A DNA stretch of 64,000 nt from Acrocarpospora pleiomorpha (GCF_009687885.1 NZ_BLAF01000006.1:1-64000), one strand, 5' to 3'; counted from the first letter of the stretch, positions 35,517 through 45,062 are shown. A program made the numbers and translations. Notes: generated by a model not told the origin, from the letters alone.

Positions 35517-37763
35517 ATGGCGAATTTCTCCTCCCGCGTTGCTCAGGCGGACGGTCCGTCGCGGTCGGGCGCTTTCGTGATCGTGCTCGCCTTCGCCGGG
35601 ATCGTGGTGGCGGTGATGCAAACCCTGGTGATCCCGCTGATTCCCGAGTTCCCCAAGCTCCTGGGAGCCGCGGCCGCCGACGCCACCTGGGCGATCACGG
35701 CCACGCTGCTGGCAGGCTCGGTCGCCACGCCGGTGATGGGACGGCTGGGAGACATGCACGGCAAGCGGCGCATGCTTCTGATCAGCCTGATCCTGCTGGT
35801 CGCCGGGTCCGTCACGTGCGCTCTCAGTGACTCTCTGATCCCGATGGTCGTCGGACGGGCTCTGCAAGGCCTGGCAGCCGGCGTCATCCCGCTCGGCATC
35901 AGCATCATGCGCGACGAACTGCCCGCCGACAGGCTCGGCTCCGCGACCGCGCTGATGGGCGCCTCGCTCGGCGTGGGCGGTGCCATGGGTCTGCCGGGCG
36001 CCGCCCTCATCGCCGAGAACGCCGACTGGCACGCGCTGTTCTGGACCTCAGGGGGTCTCGGTGTCGTGGCCGCTGTGCTGGTGCTGACGTTCGTGCCCAG
36101 ATCGGCGGTGCGCAGTGGCGGGCGTTTCGACCTGGTCGGCGCCGCCGGGCTGTCGGCCGCGCTGGTGTGCCTGCTCTTGGTGATCTCCAAGGGCGCCGAC
36201 TGGGGCTGGAGCGACGCCCTCACCATCGGCCTGTTCGCCGCGGCGGTTGTCGTGCTGCTGCTGTGGGGCTGGTGGGAGCTGCGTACCAGGGAGCCGATGG
36301 TGGACCTGCGCACCAGCGCACGGCGTCAGGTGCTGTTCACCAACCTCGCCTCCCTCATGCTGGGCTTCTCGATGTTCGCGATGTCCCTGGTGCTGCCGCA
36401 ACTGCTGCAACTGCCCGTGGCCACCGGCTACGGCCTGGGGCAGTCGATGCTGACCGTAGGCCTGGTCATGGCGCCGTTCGGCCTGGTGATGATGGTCCTG
36501 GCGCCCCTGTCGGCTCGCCTGTCCGCGGCCAAGGGGCCCAAGGTGACCTTGATGATCGGGGCCGTCATCGTGGCCGCCGGCTACGGCCTCAACATCGCGT
36601 TGATGTCCGAGGTCTGGCACCTCGTCCTGGTCTCCTGTGTCATTGGAGCCGGTATCGGATTCGCCTACGCCTCCATGCCCGCCCTCGTCATGGGCGCCGT
36701 GCCGGTGTCCGAGACGGCCGCCGCGAACAGCCTCAACACCCTCATGCGGGCCGTCGGCACCACCATCGCCAGCGCCGCGGCGGGTGTCGTCCTAGCCCAG
36801 ATGACCACCACGTTCGGCTCGGTCGCTCTTCCCTCCGAGGACGGTTTCCGCGTCGTCATGGTCGTCGGCTCCGGCGCCGCCCTCCTCGCCTTCCTTCTCG
36901 CCGCCTGCCTTCCCGGCGGGAACGTGGCCGCCGCTCCGGTCGCGGCGAAGGTGACCGCCCTGGCGCCTGCCGACGCGGTGCGTGCCACCTGGGCGGACCG
37001 GCCGGAGGGCGGTGTCGAGATCCGCGGTTGCGTCAGTGGTGACGACGGACAACCGGTCGACGATGCCACACTGACTCTGATCGACGTGCGCGGCCACCAG
37101 CTCGGCCGGGCCCTGACCCGAGCCGATGGCGCCTACAGCGTCTGGACGCCTGGCACCGACACCTATGTCCTGATCACCTCGGCCGCTCATCATGATCCGC
37201 AGGTGGCCACCCTGGTGGTGGGAGACCAGCCGGTCGACTTCCACCTGATCCTCGCGAGCTCGAACAAGCTGACCGGTGTCGTACGCGACCTGGAGGGCAG
37301 GCGGGTGCCCAGCGCGGTGATCGTGCTGACCGACGTCCGCGGCGAGGTCGTCACCTCGGGCAGCACCGACGCAGCGGGCTGCTACAGCTTCTCCGGGGTG
37401 GACTCGGGCAGCTACACGCTCGCGGTCAGCGCGGTCTCCTATCGCCCCGCCGCCGTTCCGGTCGAGGTCAACGGCACCGGTCAGACCAGGCAGGACGTCG
37501 AGTTGCGGCCCGGCGTCCGGATCCGGGGCACCGTACGCGCGCGCGACGGCGTCCCGCTGAACGACGCGCGGGTGACCTTGCTGGACACGGCCGGGAACGT
37601 GGTCGGCACCACGACCACGGGTGCGGATGGCGCGTACACCTTCGCCGACCTGACCGGCGGCCAGTACACCCTCATCGCCACCGGATACCCGCCCGTCGCC
37701 GACACTGTGATCGTCGACGGCCGGGACGACGACCGCGACCTGTGGCTCGTTCACGCCGAGTAA
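35517..37763 (+). CDS. DHA2-type MFS transporter fused to three carboxypeptidase-regulatory-like repeats
   Basis: 748 residues from the ATG at 35517 (GGAG 8 nt upstream); earlier ATGs at 35505 and 35511 are less well placed. Residues ~15-465 form a 14-helix MFS drug:H+ antiporter with GRLGDMHGKRRML (motif A) and GRALQGLAAGVIPLG. From ~490 to the end lie three beta-sandwich repeats (VSGDDGQPVDDATLTLIDVR, VRDLEGRRVPSAVIVLTDVR, VRARDGVPLNDARVTLLDTA), each ending DGAYxF/W. The tail is probably outside or cytosolic depending on helix count. Such fusions occur in actinomycetes; the repeat role is unknown. Confidence 0.85.
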   Translation: MANFSSRVAQADGPSRSGAFVIVLAFAGIVVAVMQTLVIPLIPEFPKLLGAAAADATWAITATLLAGSVATPVMGRLGDMHGKRRMLLISLILLVAGSVTCALSDSLIPMVVGRALQGLAAGVIPLGISIMRDELPADRLGSATALMGASLGVGGAMGLPGAALIAENADWHALFWTSGGLGVVAAVLVLTFVPRSAVRSGGRFDLVGAAGLSAALVCLLLVISKGADWGWSDALTIGLFAAAVVVLLLWGWWELRTREPMVDLRTSARRQVLFTNLASLMLGFSMFAMSLVLPQLLQLPVATGYGLGQSMLTVGLVMAPFGLVMMVLAPLSARLSAAKGPKVTLMIGAVIVAAGYGLNIALMSEVWHLVLVSCVIGAGIGFAYASMPALVMGAVPVSETAAANSLNTLMRAVGTTIASAAAGVVLAQMTTTFGSVALPSEDGFRVVMVVGSGAALLAFLLAACLPGGNVAAAPVAAKVTALAPADAVRATWADRPEGGVEIRGCVSGDDGQPVDDATLTLIDVRGHQLGRALTRADGAYSVWTPGTDTYVLITSAAHHDPQVATLVVGDQPVDFHLILASSNKLTGVVRDLEGRRVPSAVIVLTDVRGEVVTSGSTDAAGCYSFSGVDSGSYTLAVSAVSYRPAAVPVEVNGTGQTRQDVELRPGVRIRGTVRARDGVPLNDARVTLLDTAGNVVGTTTTGADGAYTFADLTGGQYTLIATGYPPVADTVIVDGRDDDRDLWLVHAE

Positions 37764-37876
37764 ACGACCCACCCTGGGAGCGCACTTGAAGTTACGTCCA
37801 AGTCGGCCTTAAACGCCCTCCAAGTACTGACACCGACGATCTCTCTGGTGAATCGGCCAGGAGTAGAGGGATCGAC

Positions 37877-40800
37877 GTGAACAGGTGGAAACGGGCAGCG
37901 GCTGCCGCCCTGACGGTGACGACCATGGCGGTGGGACTGGTGGTCCCAGCGTCGCCGTCGTACGCCAACAGCAATACGTTATGGGTCGGCAAAATCGGCG
38001 AGACGCGCGGGACTTTCGGTGCGAACGCGGCGGTCCGGGTCTGGGGGGATCTGGCGTTCAAGAACTCCGGCTGCCCGGAGGACGGCGTGCCCGACTTCGT
38101 GTACCCGACCAGCGACGTCTACATCGTGGTGCCGGGCACAGCGCAGGGGCATCTGGTCGACGTGACCGGAGGCAGCCCGAACACGGTCGTGCAGTACGCG
38201 ACGGTGTTCGACGACGAGATCATCGGCATCACCACGCCGGCCGGCGCTCTCGGTGAGGGCGAGTACGACGTGGTGTTCGACACCTGCCAGGACGGGGTCT
38301 TCCAGGCTGAGGACGACGCGGTGTTCTCCCGCGTGATCAAGGTCGAGACCCCGGGCGAGCTGCCACCGCCCGACGCCGCGCTGACGTCGCTCAAACAGTC
38401 GGCGTACGAAGAATACGAATCGTGGAAGACCACCCGGCAGGTCATGAACCGGGTGTGGAAGTTCGTCCAGAAGGCGCTGAAGAACGGGTGCAAGGCCGGT
38501 AACCCGACCGCCTGCGCGCTGAAGTACGGCAACTACTTCAGCCCGATCCAGGAGCAGTTCGACGGGTTGCTGCTCAACCAGGGCCAGCACTACCTGGGCA
38601 TTTACGAGGACCCGCCGAACCCGGACTTCGACCAGCCGGTGGTGCCCAAGCCCGTGGCCGCGCCGACGGACGCCATCGCGGGTGAGGGCGCGCTGGTCGA
38701 GGCGTTGCTGCGCAGCGTGGAGGCCTACAAGGGCGCGCAGCAGGCGGGCAACCGGGAATGGGCGCTCGTGCACGCCCGCGAGACGCGCGACCTGCACCAG
38801 ACCCTGGCGGGGCAGCTCGCCGCGACATCCCGCCAGTTGACCGGCCTGAGGGCGCTCTACACCGACGACGCCGACGAGGGGCTGGCCTTCGGCCACGGCT
38901 TCGCCGACCGGGTACGGCGGCAGAGTCTGACCCCTGACGAGCGGCGCACGCTGCGGGAGAACGGCATGACCGGCCCGCAGATCACGGACCTGGAGAGCGA
39001 CGTCCGGAGCGCTTACGGGCCGCTCTACCGAGCAGCGGACATCCGTGCCGTCCTGGACGCGCAGATCGCCGCCCACGCCAGGACTGTGACCGCGGTCGGC
39101 CAGGGGCTCACCGCCTGGGGTGCCATCGTGGACGCGATGGCGGGCGACCCGCACGTGCCCGACCCGCACCCGACGGCGCACGCCGGTGGCCCGTACACCG
39201 CGACCGAGGGCGAGCCGGTCACGCTGGACGGGACCGCATCGGCCGCACGCGGCGGGGCGACGCCGGCGTCGTACGCCTGGGACCTGGACGGTGACCGTGA
39301 CTTCGACGACGCCGACGGTGCGACGCCGACGGTCACCTTCGACGAGCCGGGCGCGCCGGTCGTCGGGCTACGGGTGACCGACAGCGCCGGCCGCATCGCG
39401 TACGCGTGGAGCGGCGCGACCGTGACCCGCAAGGGCGCCGACCCGCGGCTGTCGGGCGCGTCGCCGGACAACGTCCAACCGGTGGTGCGGACCGGCGCGA
39501 CCGCGGTCTTCTCGGTCACCGCGACCGATGACGGCGGCGACCCCGCCGTGAGCTGGAGCGTCGACGGGAAGCCGACCGGCGACGGCAGGTCGCTGTCCTG
39601 GACCGCTCCGGACGCCCCGGGCGCGCACCAGGTCGTCGCGACCGCGACCGACGCCGACGGGCACCAGGCCACGAAGGCCTGGGACGTGCTGGTCCACCGG
39701 CCCGACGCGGACGGTGACAACTGGACTGCCACCACGGACTGCGACGACGCGGACGCGGCGATCCATCCCGGCCAGATCGAGTTCCTCGGCAACGGCGTCG
39801 ACGACGACTGCGACAGCGGCTCGCCGGACGCGCCGCCGGGCGGCCTGACCGGTGAGGTCTTCGGCTGGGGCAGCAACACGCACGGCCAGATCGGCGACGG
39901 CAAGATGGGCACGAATTACACCAAGCCGACGAAGTCGGTACTCCCGGCGAACGTGGTCCAGGTCGAGATGGGCATGGGCACCGGCTACGCCGTGCTCGCC
40001 GACGGCACCGTACGCGCCTGGGGCAACCAGCTCTTCGGCGAGATAGGGGACGGATCTTCCAGCATCCGGCTCCAGCCGGTGCAGCCGCTGGGGCCAGGCG
40101 GGCAGGGTCTGCTGTCCGGCGTACGGCAACTGTCCGTCACGGACAATCACGTCGCTGCGGTCCGCACCGACGGGAAGGTGCTGACCTGGGGCCGCAACAC
40201 CGCCGGCAACCTCGGCGGCGGGGAGGCCAGCGGCAACCGGCCGTACCCGGACTTCGTGGTCGCCGACGCCACGGGCACCCTGCTCACCGGCGTGCGCGAC
40301 GTGCAGGCCGGCGTGTCGTCCGATTACGCGCTGATGGAGGACGGCACGGTCATGGCGTGGGGCCGGGTGAACTGCGACGGTTCGGGGGCCGCGGTGGACA
40401 CGCTCTATCCCACGCGCATCCCGGACCTCACCAACGTACGGCAGATCGCCATTACCAAGTCGAGCGCGCTGTTCCTCACGAAGGACGGCACCGTGCTCTC
40501 CTGCGGCAGCACCGACCCGACACTGGGTCGCAAGTGGAACACCCAGGACCCGGCGCGCGACCCGTGGCTTCCGCGGCCGGTTGACACGCTCGGCCAGGGC
40601 AGCGGAGTCGTGGACGTCTCCGTAGCCGGCGACGCGGCGGTCGCGCTCAAGGAGGACGGCTCGATCTGGATGTGGGGCGAGAACTTCAACGCCGACCTCG
40701 CGCCGATCTGCGGCGACACGCGGTGCACGTTGTCGGCGCCCACGCGCGCACCGATGCCGGATGGTCCGCCGATCGTCGGCATCGACAACGAGAACTCCAC

Positions 40801-42940
40801 GACCACGCTGACCATCCGCGCCGACGGCTCGATGATGGTCTGGGGCAGCAACACCAACGGCGCAGCCGGGACCGGCACGTCCAAAGTCCTCACACCGACC
40901 GTGGTCCCGATCGACGGCCAGGTGGTCCTGCAGGTCGCGGCCGACACGTGGAACGGTCTCGCGCTCACCCGCCCCAAGGCCGACCCGGAGCTGGAACTAC
41001 CGGCGGCATGGGTGAACGCGACAGTGGAGGACGCGGCGCTGACCGAGGCGGACGGCGGCGCGTACACCGTCAAACTGGACCACGCGCTGGGCGGCGACGT
41101 CGCGCTGACCTGGTCGCTGCAGGGCGACACCGCCGGGGAGGACGACGCGGTGTTCGGCACCGGCACGGTGGTCGTGCCGGCCGGCCAGACGCAGGCCTCG
41201 ATCCCGGTCAAGGTCACCGACGACGCGATCGACGAGGATGACGAGACGCTCACCCTCGCGCTCACCGGTGCCCGGCTGGGCCTGAAGATCGCCCGGGCGC
41301 AGGCTACCGGCATGATCGCCGACGACGACGCTCCGCCGACCGTCTCGGTGCAGTCGCGCACCGTGCCGGAAGGGGACACCAGCCTCACCGACACCGCGGT
41401 CACGTTCCGGCTGTCCAAGCCCAGCGGCAAGGAGGTCGTGGCGGAGTACGCCACCGCCGACGGTTCCGCGAAGGCGGGCGAGGACTACGTGAGCGCGGCG
41501 GCGACGATCCGGTTCGCCCCGGGCGAGACCCAGGACGTGCTCCACCTGGCCGTCAACGGCGACACGACCCCCGAACCGAACGAGACGTTCGCCATCTCGC
41601 TCGGTAAGGTCACCAACGGCACCGCCGCCGCGGGTGACACCGGCACGGTGACCGTCGCCGACGACGAGGTGCTCAACGTGTCGGTGACCGCGCCGACTCT
41701 GGTCGAGGGCGGCACAGGTGACTTCGTGATCGCCGTCCACCCCGCGCCGGTGGCAGGCACGACGGTCTCGGTGCCGTGGACCCTGGTCGAGCCCTCCGCG
41801 GGAGGCTCCGACGCTCCCGGCGACATCACGCCGGGCACCGGAACCCTGCAGCTCACCGCCGATCACCCGGTCGGCGTGGTCACCGCCGCGGCGGTGGACG
41901 ATACGGTGGTGGAGTCGCCCGAGCCGTTCCAGCTCAAGCTGGGCGACCTGGCCGCCTCCGACGGCCGTACGGTGCTGCGCGGTGAGGTCGGCACGGCCTG
42001 GATCACCGACAACGACCGGGACAACCAGCCGCCCGTGGTGGACGCCGGAAACGGCGTGTCGACGGTGGAGGGTACCGGGATCGCCCTCACTGGCACGGTT
42101 ACCGACGACACGGCCGGTGTCACATCGTCATGGGGGGTGGACGGGCCGTGCGCCGTCACCGGTCAAGGCGCTCAGGCGTCGGTGACCTGTGCCGACGAGG
42201 GCACGTTCACCGCGACGCTGACCGCGGTGGATGCCGCTGGCGCGACGGCTTCGGACAGCACCACGGTGACCGTCGCCAACGCACCGCCGGTGCTCGGCGC
42301 GGTGACCGTCGACGCCTCCGGCGCGCGGGTCGAGTTCACCGACGCCGGTGTGCAGGACCTGCACACCTGCACGGTGCAGTGGGGTGACGGGACGAGCCCC
42401 GGGGTGCTTGACGGAGCGGTGTCACCGTGCTTCCTGGCGCACGCCTACCGCCCGGGCACGTTCACCGCGACCGTGACCATCCGCGACAACGACGGCGGTT
42501 CGGCGTCGGCGCCGCGTACCGTCACGGTCCAGGCGCCCGCATGGCCGTTCCACGGCTTCCTCCGCCCGGTGTACAACCCGCCGGCGGTCAACGTGGTGGA
42601 ACCCGGCCAGTCCATCCCGATCAAGTTCGGGCTCGGCGGCTACCGGGGCATGAACATTCTGGCGCAGGGTTCACCGGCCTCCGGCCAGTTCCCCTGTAGT
42701 GGCGGCGCACCCGGCGCCCTCAAGCCGACGGCCCCTTCCGGCAAATCGTCTCTGCACTACGACGACGGCCATTACACCTACGTCTGGAAGACCGACAAGG
42801 CGTGGGCCGGGCAGTGCCGGCGGCTGGTCATGACCCTCACCGACGGCACACAGCACTGGGCCGACTTCCGGTTCCGTGCGAAGGGCGGTCACGATGACGA
42901 TGATTGCGACGATCACCGGCGGTACGTTCGGCTAACGTAA
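37877..42940 (+). CDS. Large secreted multidomain protein (PKD, MopE-like, RCC1, Calx-beta, PxKF)
   Basis: 1687 residues; signal peptide ends near VPASPSYA (residue ~31). Order by sequence: unique N-terminus (~32-420) with helical stretch; PKD domain ~430-517 (AHAGGPYTATEGEPVTLDG); MopE-like calcium/metal motif ~610-648 (DADGDNWTATTDCDDADAAI, NGVDDDCD); RCC1 repeats ~659-1038 (GEVFGWGSNTHGQIGDG and similar units); three Calx-beta domains ~1050-1380 (VTDDAIDEDDETLTLALTG, TPEPNETFAISLGKV); an Ig/PKD pair ~1387-1555; PxKF domain ~1555-1660 (GQSIPIKFGLGGYRGMNIL). Probably an extracellular adhesin or surface protein; RCC1 plus Calx-beta is an uncommon mix. Confidence 0.88.
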   Translation: MNRWKRAAAAALTVTTMAVGLVVPASPSYANSNTLWVGKIGETRGTFGANAAVRVWGDLAFKNSGCPEDGVPDFVYPTSDVYIVVPGTAQGHLVDVTGGSPNTVVQYATVFDDEIIGITTPAGALGEGEYDVVFDTCQDGVFQAEDDAVFSRVIKVETPGELPPPDAALTSLKQSAYEEYESWKTTRQVMNRVWKFVQKALKNGCKAGNPTACALKYGNYFSPIQEQFDGLLLNQGQHYLGIYEDPPNPDFDQPVVPKPVAAPTDAIAGEGALVEALLRSVEAYKGAQQAGNREWALVHARETRDLHQTLAGQLAATSRQLTGLRALYTDDADEGLAFGHGFADRVRRQSLTPDERRTLRENGMTGPQITDLESDVRSAYGPLYRAADIRAVLDAQIAAHARTVTAVGQGLTAWGAIVDAMAGDPHVPDPHPTAHAGGPYTATEGEPVTLDGTASAARGGATPASYAWDLDGDRDFDDADGATPTVTFDEPGAPVVGLRVTDSAGRIAYAWSGATVTRKGADPRLSGASPDNVQPVVRTGATAVFSVTATDDGGDPAVSWSVDGKPTGDGRSLSWTAPDAPGAHQVVATATDADGHQATKAWDVLVHRPDADGDNWTATTDCDDADAAIHPGQIEFLGNGVDDDCDSGSPDAPPGGLTGEVFGWGSNTHGQIGDGKMGTNYTKPTKSVLPANVVQVEMGMGTGYAVLADGTVRAWGNQLFGEIGDGSSSIRLQPVQPLGPGGQGLLSGVRQLSVTDNHVAAVRTDGKVLTWGRNTAGNLGGGEASGNRPYPDFVVADATGTLLTGVRDVQAGVSSDYALMEDGTVMAWGRVNCDGSGAAVDTLYPTRIPDLTNVRQIAITKSSALFLTKDGTVLSCGSTDPTLGRKWNTQDPARDPWLPRPVDTLGQGSGVVDVSVAGDAAVALKEDGSIWMWGENFNADLAPICGDTRCTLSAPTRAPMPDGPPIVGIDNENSTTTLTIRADGSMMVWGSNTNGAAGTGTSKVLTPTVVPIDGQVVLQVAADTWNGLALTRPKADPELELPAAWVNATVEDAALTEADGGAYTVKLDHALGGDVALTWSLQGDTAGEDDAVFGTGTVVVPAGQTQASIPVKVTDDAIDEDDETLTLALTGARLGLKIARAQATGMIADDDAPPTVSVQSRTVPEGDTSLTDTAVTFRLSKPSGKEVVAEYATADGSAKAGEDYVSAAATIRFAPGETQDVLHLAVNGDTTPEPNETFAISLGKVTNGTAAAGDTGTVTVADDEVLNVSVTAPTLVEGGTGDFVIAVHPAPVAGTTVSVPWTLVEPSAGGSDAPGDITPGTGTLQLTADHPVGVVTAAAVDDTVVESPEPFQLKLGDLAASDGRTVLRGEVGTAWITDNDRDNQPPVVDAGNGVSTVEGTGIALTGTVTDDTAGVTSSWGVDGPCAVTGQGAQASVTCADEGTFTATLTAVDAAGATASDSTTVTVANAPPVLGAVTVDASGARVEFTDAGVQDLHTCTVQWGDGTSPGVLDGAVSPCFLAHAYRPGTFTATVTIRDNDGGSASAPRTVTVQAPAWPFHGFLRPVYNPPAVNVVEPGQSIPIKFGLGGYRGMNILAQGSPASGQFPCSGGAPGALKPTAPSGKSSLHYDDGHYTYVWKTDKAWAGQCRRLVMTLTDGTQHWADFRFRAKGGHDDDDCDDHRRYVRLT

Positions 42941-42951
42941 CCCGGGCAAAT

Positions 42952-42983
42952 GCGGCCCTGCACGCGCACGCGTGCAGGGCCGC
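42952..42983. terminator. Strong hairpin terminator
   Basis: Perfect 15-bp inverted repeat (GCGGCCCTGCACGCG and its complement) with a 2-nt loop, 11 bp past the stop of the large secreted protein. Confidence 0.8.
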
Positions 42984-43273
42984 GTCACGTGGCCGGGCGC
43001 CCCGCACGGAAACTCCACCTTCGGTGGGTACCAGCGCAGGGTGGCGGTGATTCGTGGTCTTTGGTTCCGTGCGGCCTCGGGGAGGGCGCGGCACTGGGCC
43101 GCATCGCCGCCACCACCACCTGGGACGGCCGGTCCCTGGGAGGCGGCTCGACCTGCAGGTCGTTCGATCCTCCTGACCTTCGATACGACCGCCACATCGT
43201 TGGAGAAGCGAAAGAGCCAAAAGGCGATATGGCTCGTGGCCGGGAGCAAGCTTGAGGGCTTGGTCTGTTTGTT

Positions 43274-43313
43274 TGAGCGGGTGACGGAACCGAACCCGCG
43301 CTGTCAGTTTGGG
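43274..43313 (-). repeat. Degenerate tRNA-Gly(CCC) attachment core
   Basis: gagcgggtgacggaaccg, aacccgcgctgtcagtttgg and gg: the 40-bp core with several changes (gacggaaccg for gacgggaatcg, gtttggg for gcttggg) and without a recognisable right arm. The left boundary of the array of attachment repeats. Confidence 0.7.
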
Positions 43314-43438
43314 GATTGTAGGGAATATGCCTCGTAGGGCCGCTGGCCTGCGGTTGGGGCCGGTCCCGAGTGACCGTGAGTGTCCTTGTCTTACCGGGGG
43401 CCGGCGGTGCCAGGCGTTTTCACGCCCCCTGGGGCGGG

Positions 43439-43660
43439 TCATCCGCCTGCGGCGTCCTCGGTCTCCCAGCGCAGCAGGTCGCCCGGCTGGCACTTGAGTA
43501 CCTCGCAGAGCGCGGCGAGCGTCGCGAAGCGCACCGCCTTGGCGCGGCCGTTCTTGAGTACCGCCAGGTTGGCGGGCGTGATCCCTACGCGGTCCGCGAG
43601 GTCGCCCACGGACATCTTCCGCTTGGCCAGCATTACGTCGATGTCGACGATGATCGGCAT
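43439..43660 (-). CDS. Small Cro/CI-type (YozG-like) HTH regulator
   Basis: 73 residues: MPIIVDIDVMLAKRKMSVGD, LADRVGITPANLAVLKNGRA, VRFATLAALCEVLKCQPGDL. This is the compact XRE-type HTH usually paired with DUF2975 membrane proteins (B. subtilis yozG-yoaS pairs). Its ATG overlaps the upstream DUF2975 stop by one base (TGATG), so they form an operon. Likely autoregulates via the palindrome at 44184-44200. Confidence 0.85.
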   Translation of the reverse strand: MPIIVDIDVMLAKRKMSVGDLADRVGITPANLAVLKNGRAKAVRFATLAALCEVLKCQPGDLLRWETEDAAGG

Positions 43661-44151
43661 CAGATCACCTCGTCCAACTCGGCCTGCATCTGCGCCGCTT
43701 CGACGTCGCGCGCGACGGCCTGGGCGAGCAGCATCCGCAGCACGAGCACGATGAGCGCGACCCCCAGGATGGCCAGGCCAACCCCGGCCATGATGACAGT
43801 GACGCCCGGGTCGTCCCGCTGGTCCGGCGCATTGAGGGCCGTGACCGCGAACCACAGGAGGGCAGCCGCCACGATCGCGCCGATCACGGCGTCCACGTAG
43901 CGGAAGGCGGCGTGGGAGAACACGGTTCCGCGTCGCACCATCGTCACCAGCCGCCATACGCTGACCAGGGCGACCTGGCCCGACACCATGCCCAGGATCG
44001 TGATCACGCGCAGCGGGGTCAGCGGGAGCGACCCGTCCTCCGGGTCGCTCCCGCTGACCAACACCCACACCATCAATGCCTGTACGAACACGGTGCCGGC
44101 GAGCAGCACCACGAGCACGGCGCGAAGCGCACGCACTGTCAGCTTTCCCAT
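43660..44151 (-). CDS. DUF2975 membrane protein (YoaS-like)
   Basis: 163 residues from the ATG at 44151 (AAGGA upstream). Four predicted helices: VLVVLLAGTVFVQALMVWVL, ITILGMVSGQVALVSVWRLV, YVDAVIGAIVAAALLWFAV and VIMAGVGLAILGVALIVLVL. The pattern and partner gene match DUF2975/YoaS. Function of this two-gene module is not established; it recurs widely on actinobacterial and Firmicutes mobile DNA and may sense membrane state. Confidence 0.85.
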   Translation of the reverse strand: MGKLTVRALRAVLVVLLAGTVFVQALMVWVLVSGSDPEDGSLPLTPLRVITILGMVSGQVALVSVWRLVTMVRRGTVFSHAAFRYVDAVIGAIVAAALLWFAVTALNAPDQRDDPGVTVIMAGVGLAILGVALIVLVLRMLLAQAVARDVEAAQMQAELDEVI

Positions 44152-44183
44152 GGCCCATCCTTCCATCGAGTTACGATGGGAAT

Positions 44184-44200
44184 CTATCGAACATCGATAG
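44184..44200. promoter_or_regulatory. Perfect palindrome upstream of DUF2975-XRE operon
   Basis: CTATCGA ACA TCGATAG, 7-bp arms, 33 bp before the DUF2975 start. A similar half-site (ATCGA) sits at 44165-44169. Probably the XRE protein's operator. Confidence 0.6.
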
Positions 44201-44285
44201 GTGAAGCATAGGCCTGGGACGCTCGTGCCTGCCGGGTGATCCGGAACCCTATGGCACGCGAAGATCAACAAGTCCGCGAAAGATC

Positions 44286-44497
44286 AAAGCCCAGGTCCCG
44301 AATCCATCGGTTGACCTGGGCTTTCGTCACTGGAGCGGGTGACGGGAATCGAACCCGCGCTGTCAGCTTGGGAACCGGATGCTGATCTTACCGCTCTGAG
44401 CTGGGAAGACAGGGGTGCAGGTCAGGGCGGGTCGGCTGCCCGTACGTCCCCGTGAATGACCGTGGTTCCCCGTCTGTTCTGACACGGATCTGGCACG
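44286..44497 (-). repeat. tRNA-Gly(CCC) attachment repeat R5
   Basis: Core 44331-44374 runs from the encoded CCA end through T-arm and variable region to the anticodon (all on the minus strand): tggagcgggtgacgggaatc, gaacccgcgctgtcagcttg, ggaa. Left arm: perfect 12-bp hairpin AAAGCCCAGGTC (44286-44297) / GACCTGGGCTTT (44313-44324). Right arm (44375-44497) ends with paired TGGCACG-like motifs (gacacgg and tggcacg). The 5' half of the tRNA is absent. Followed by TA-unit copy 2. Confidence 0.85.
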
Positions 44498-44688
44498 CGA
44501 TCGATCGCCCTGACTGAGAGCGTCCAAGGCTTGGCACAAGGTGCGCGTCACGACCGGCAGTCGGGACGAGGTTGACTGGATCCGTGCTGTCAGTGCGGCG
44601 CTGGCCTGGCTTGCCCATCTGGTCGTCTTGGGATCAAGACGGAGGGTCCGAGCATAGGCGTAGCTGATTACCTGAGCGGGTAGAGTCG

Positions 44689-44703
44689 GATTATCGGAGA
44701 ATC
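44689..44703 (+). promoter_or_regulatory. Candidate TA operator, copy 2
   Basis: GATTATCGGAGAATC, the conserved inverted repeat in front of the AbrB-like antitoxin, 24 bp before the GTG start. Confidence 0.5.
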
Positions 44704-44726
44704 CGAATGTGTGATGGAGGTGGATC

Positions 44727-45062
44727 GTGGCAACGCTCACAGGCAAGGTACAGCCGGAGCCGCGGTTGAAGGCTCGCGCAAAGGTTCGCGCGAAGTCGCA
44801 GCTCACCTTGCCAGAGGAGGTCCGCCAGGCACTCCATATCGGTGAGGGCGACGAGGTGGAGTTCGCGGTCCTGGACGATGGGACCATCACTGTGCGGGGT
44901 TACATCTCCATTCCTACTGACCAGGCATGGTTCTTCACTCCGGAGTGGCTGGCGGGGGAGCGGGAGGCGGACGAGGACATCAGGCATGAGCGAGGAACCA
45001 AGCACGAGTCCGCGGAGGACATGTTCGCTCACCTGGACAAGCTGGGGCCGGCGGACGACTGA
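44727..45062 (+). CDS. AbrB/MazE-like antitoxin, copy 2
   Basis: 111 residues from a GTG (copy 1 has ATG). Same AbrB-type N-terminus and acidic tail as copy 1, with differences at residues 2 (A for G), 15 (K for R), 17 (A for V), 72 (T for A) and 89-93 (RHERGTK for RLGRGAK). Intact and coupled by a one-base overlap to the toxin. Confidence 0.8.
   Translation: MATLTGKVQPEPRLKARAKVRAKSQLTLPEEVRQALHIGEGDEVEFAVLDDGTITVRGYISIPTDQAWFFTPEWLAGEREADEDIRHERGTKHESAEDMFAHLDKLGPADD

Noticed and set aside
44331..44374. Intact tRNA-Gly gene
   Set aside because: Only the anticodon-to-3' half is present at every copy; the D-arm and 5' acceptor strand are missing.
44363..44890. Minus-strand frames over the attachment repeats as integrase C-terminus
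   Set aside because: The translation over the arms shows no tyrosine-recombinase R-H-R-Y motifs, and stops and starts fall within non-coding repeats.
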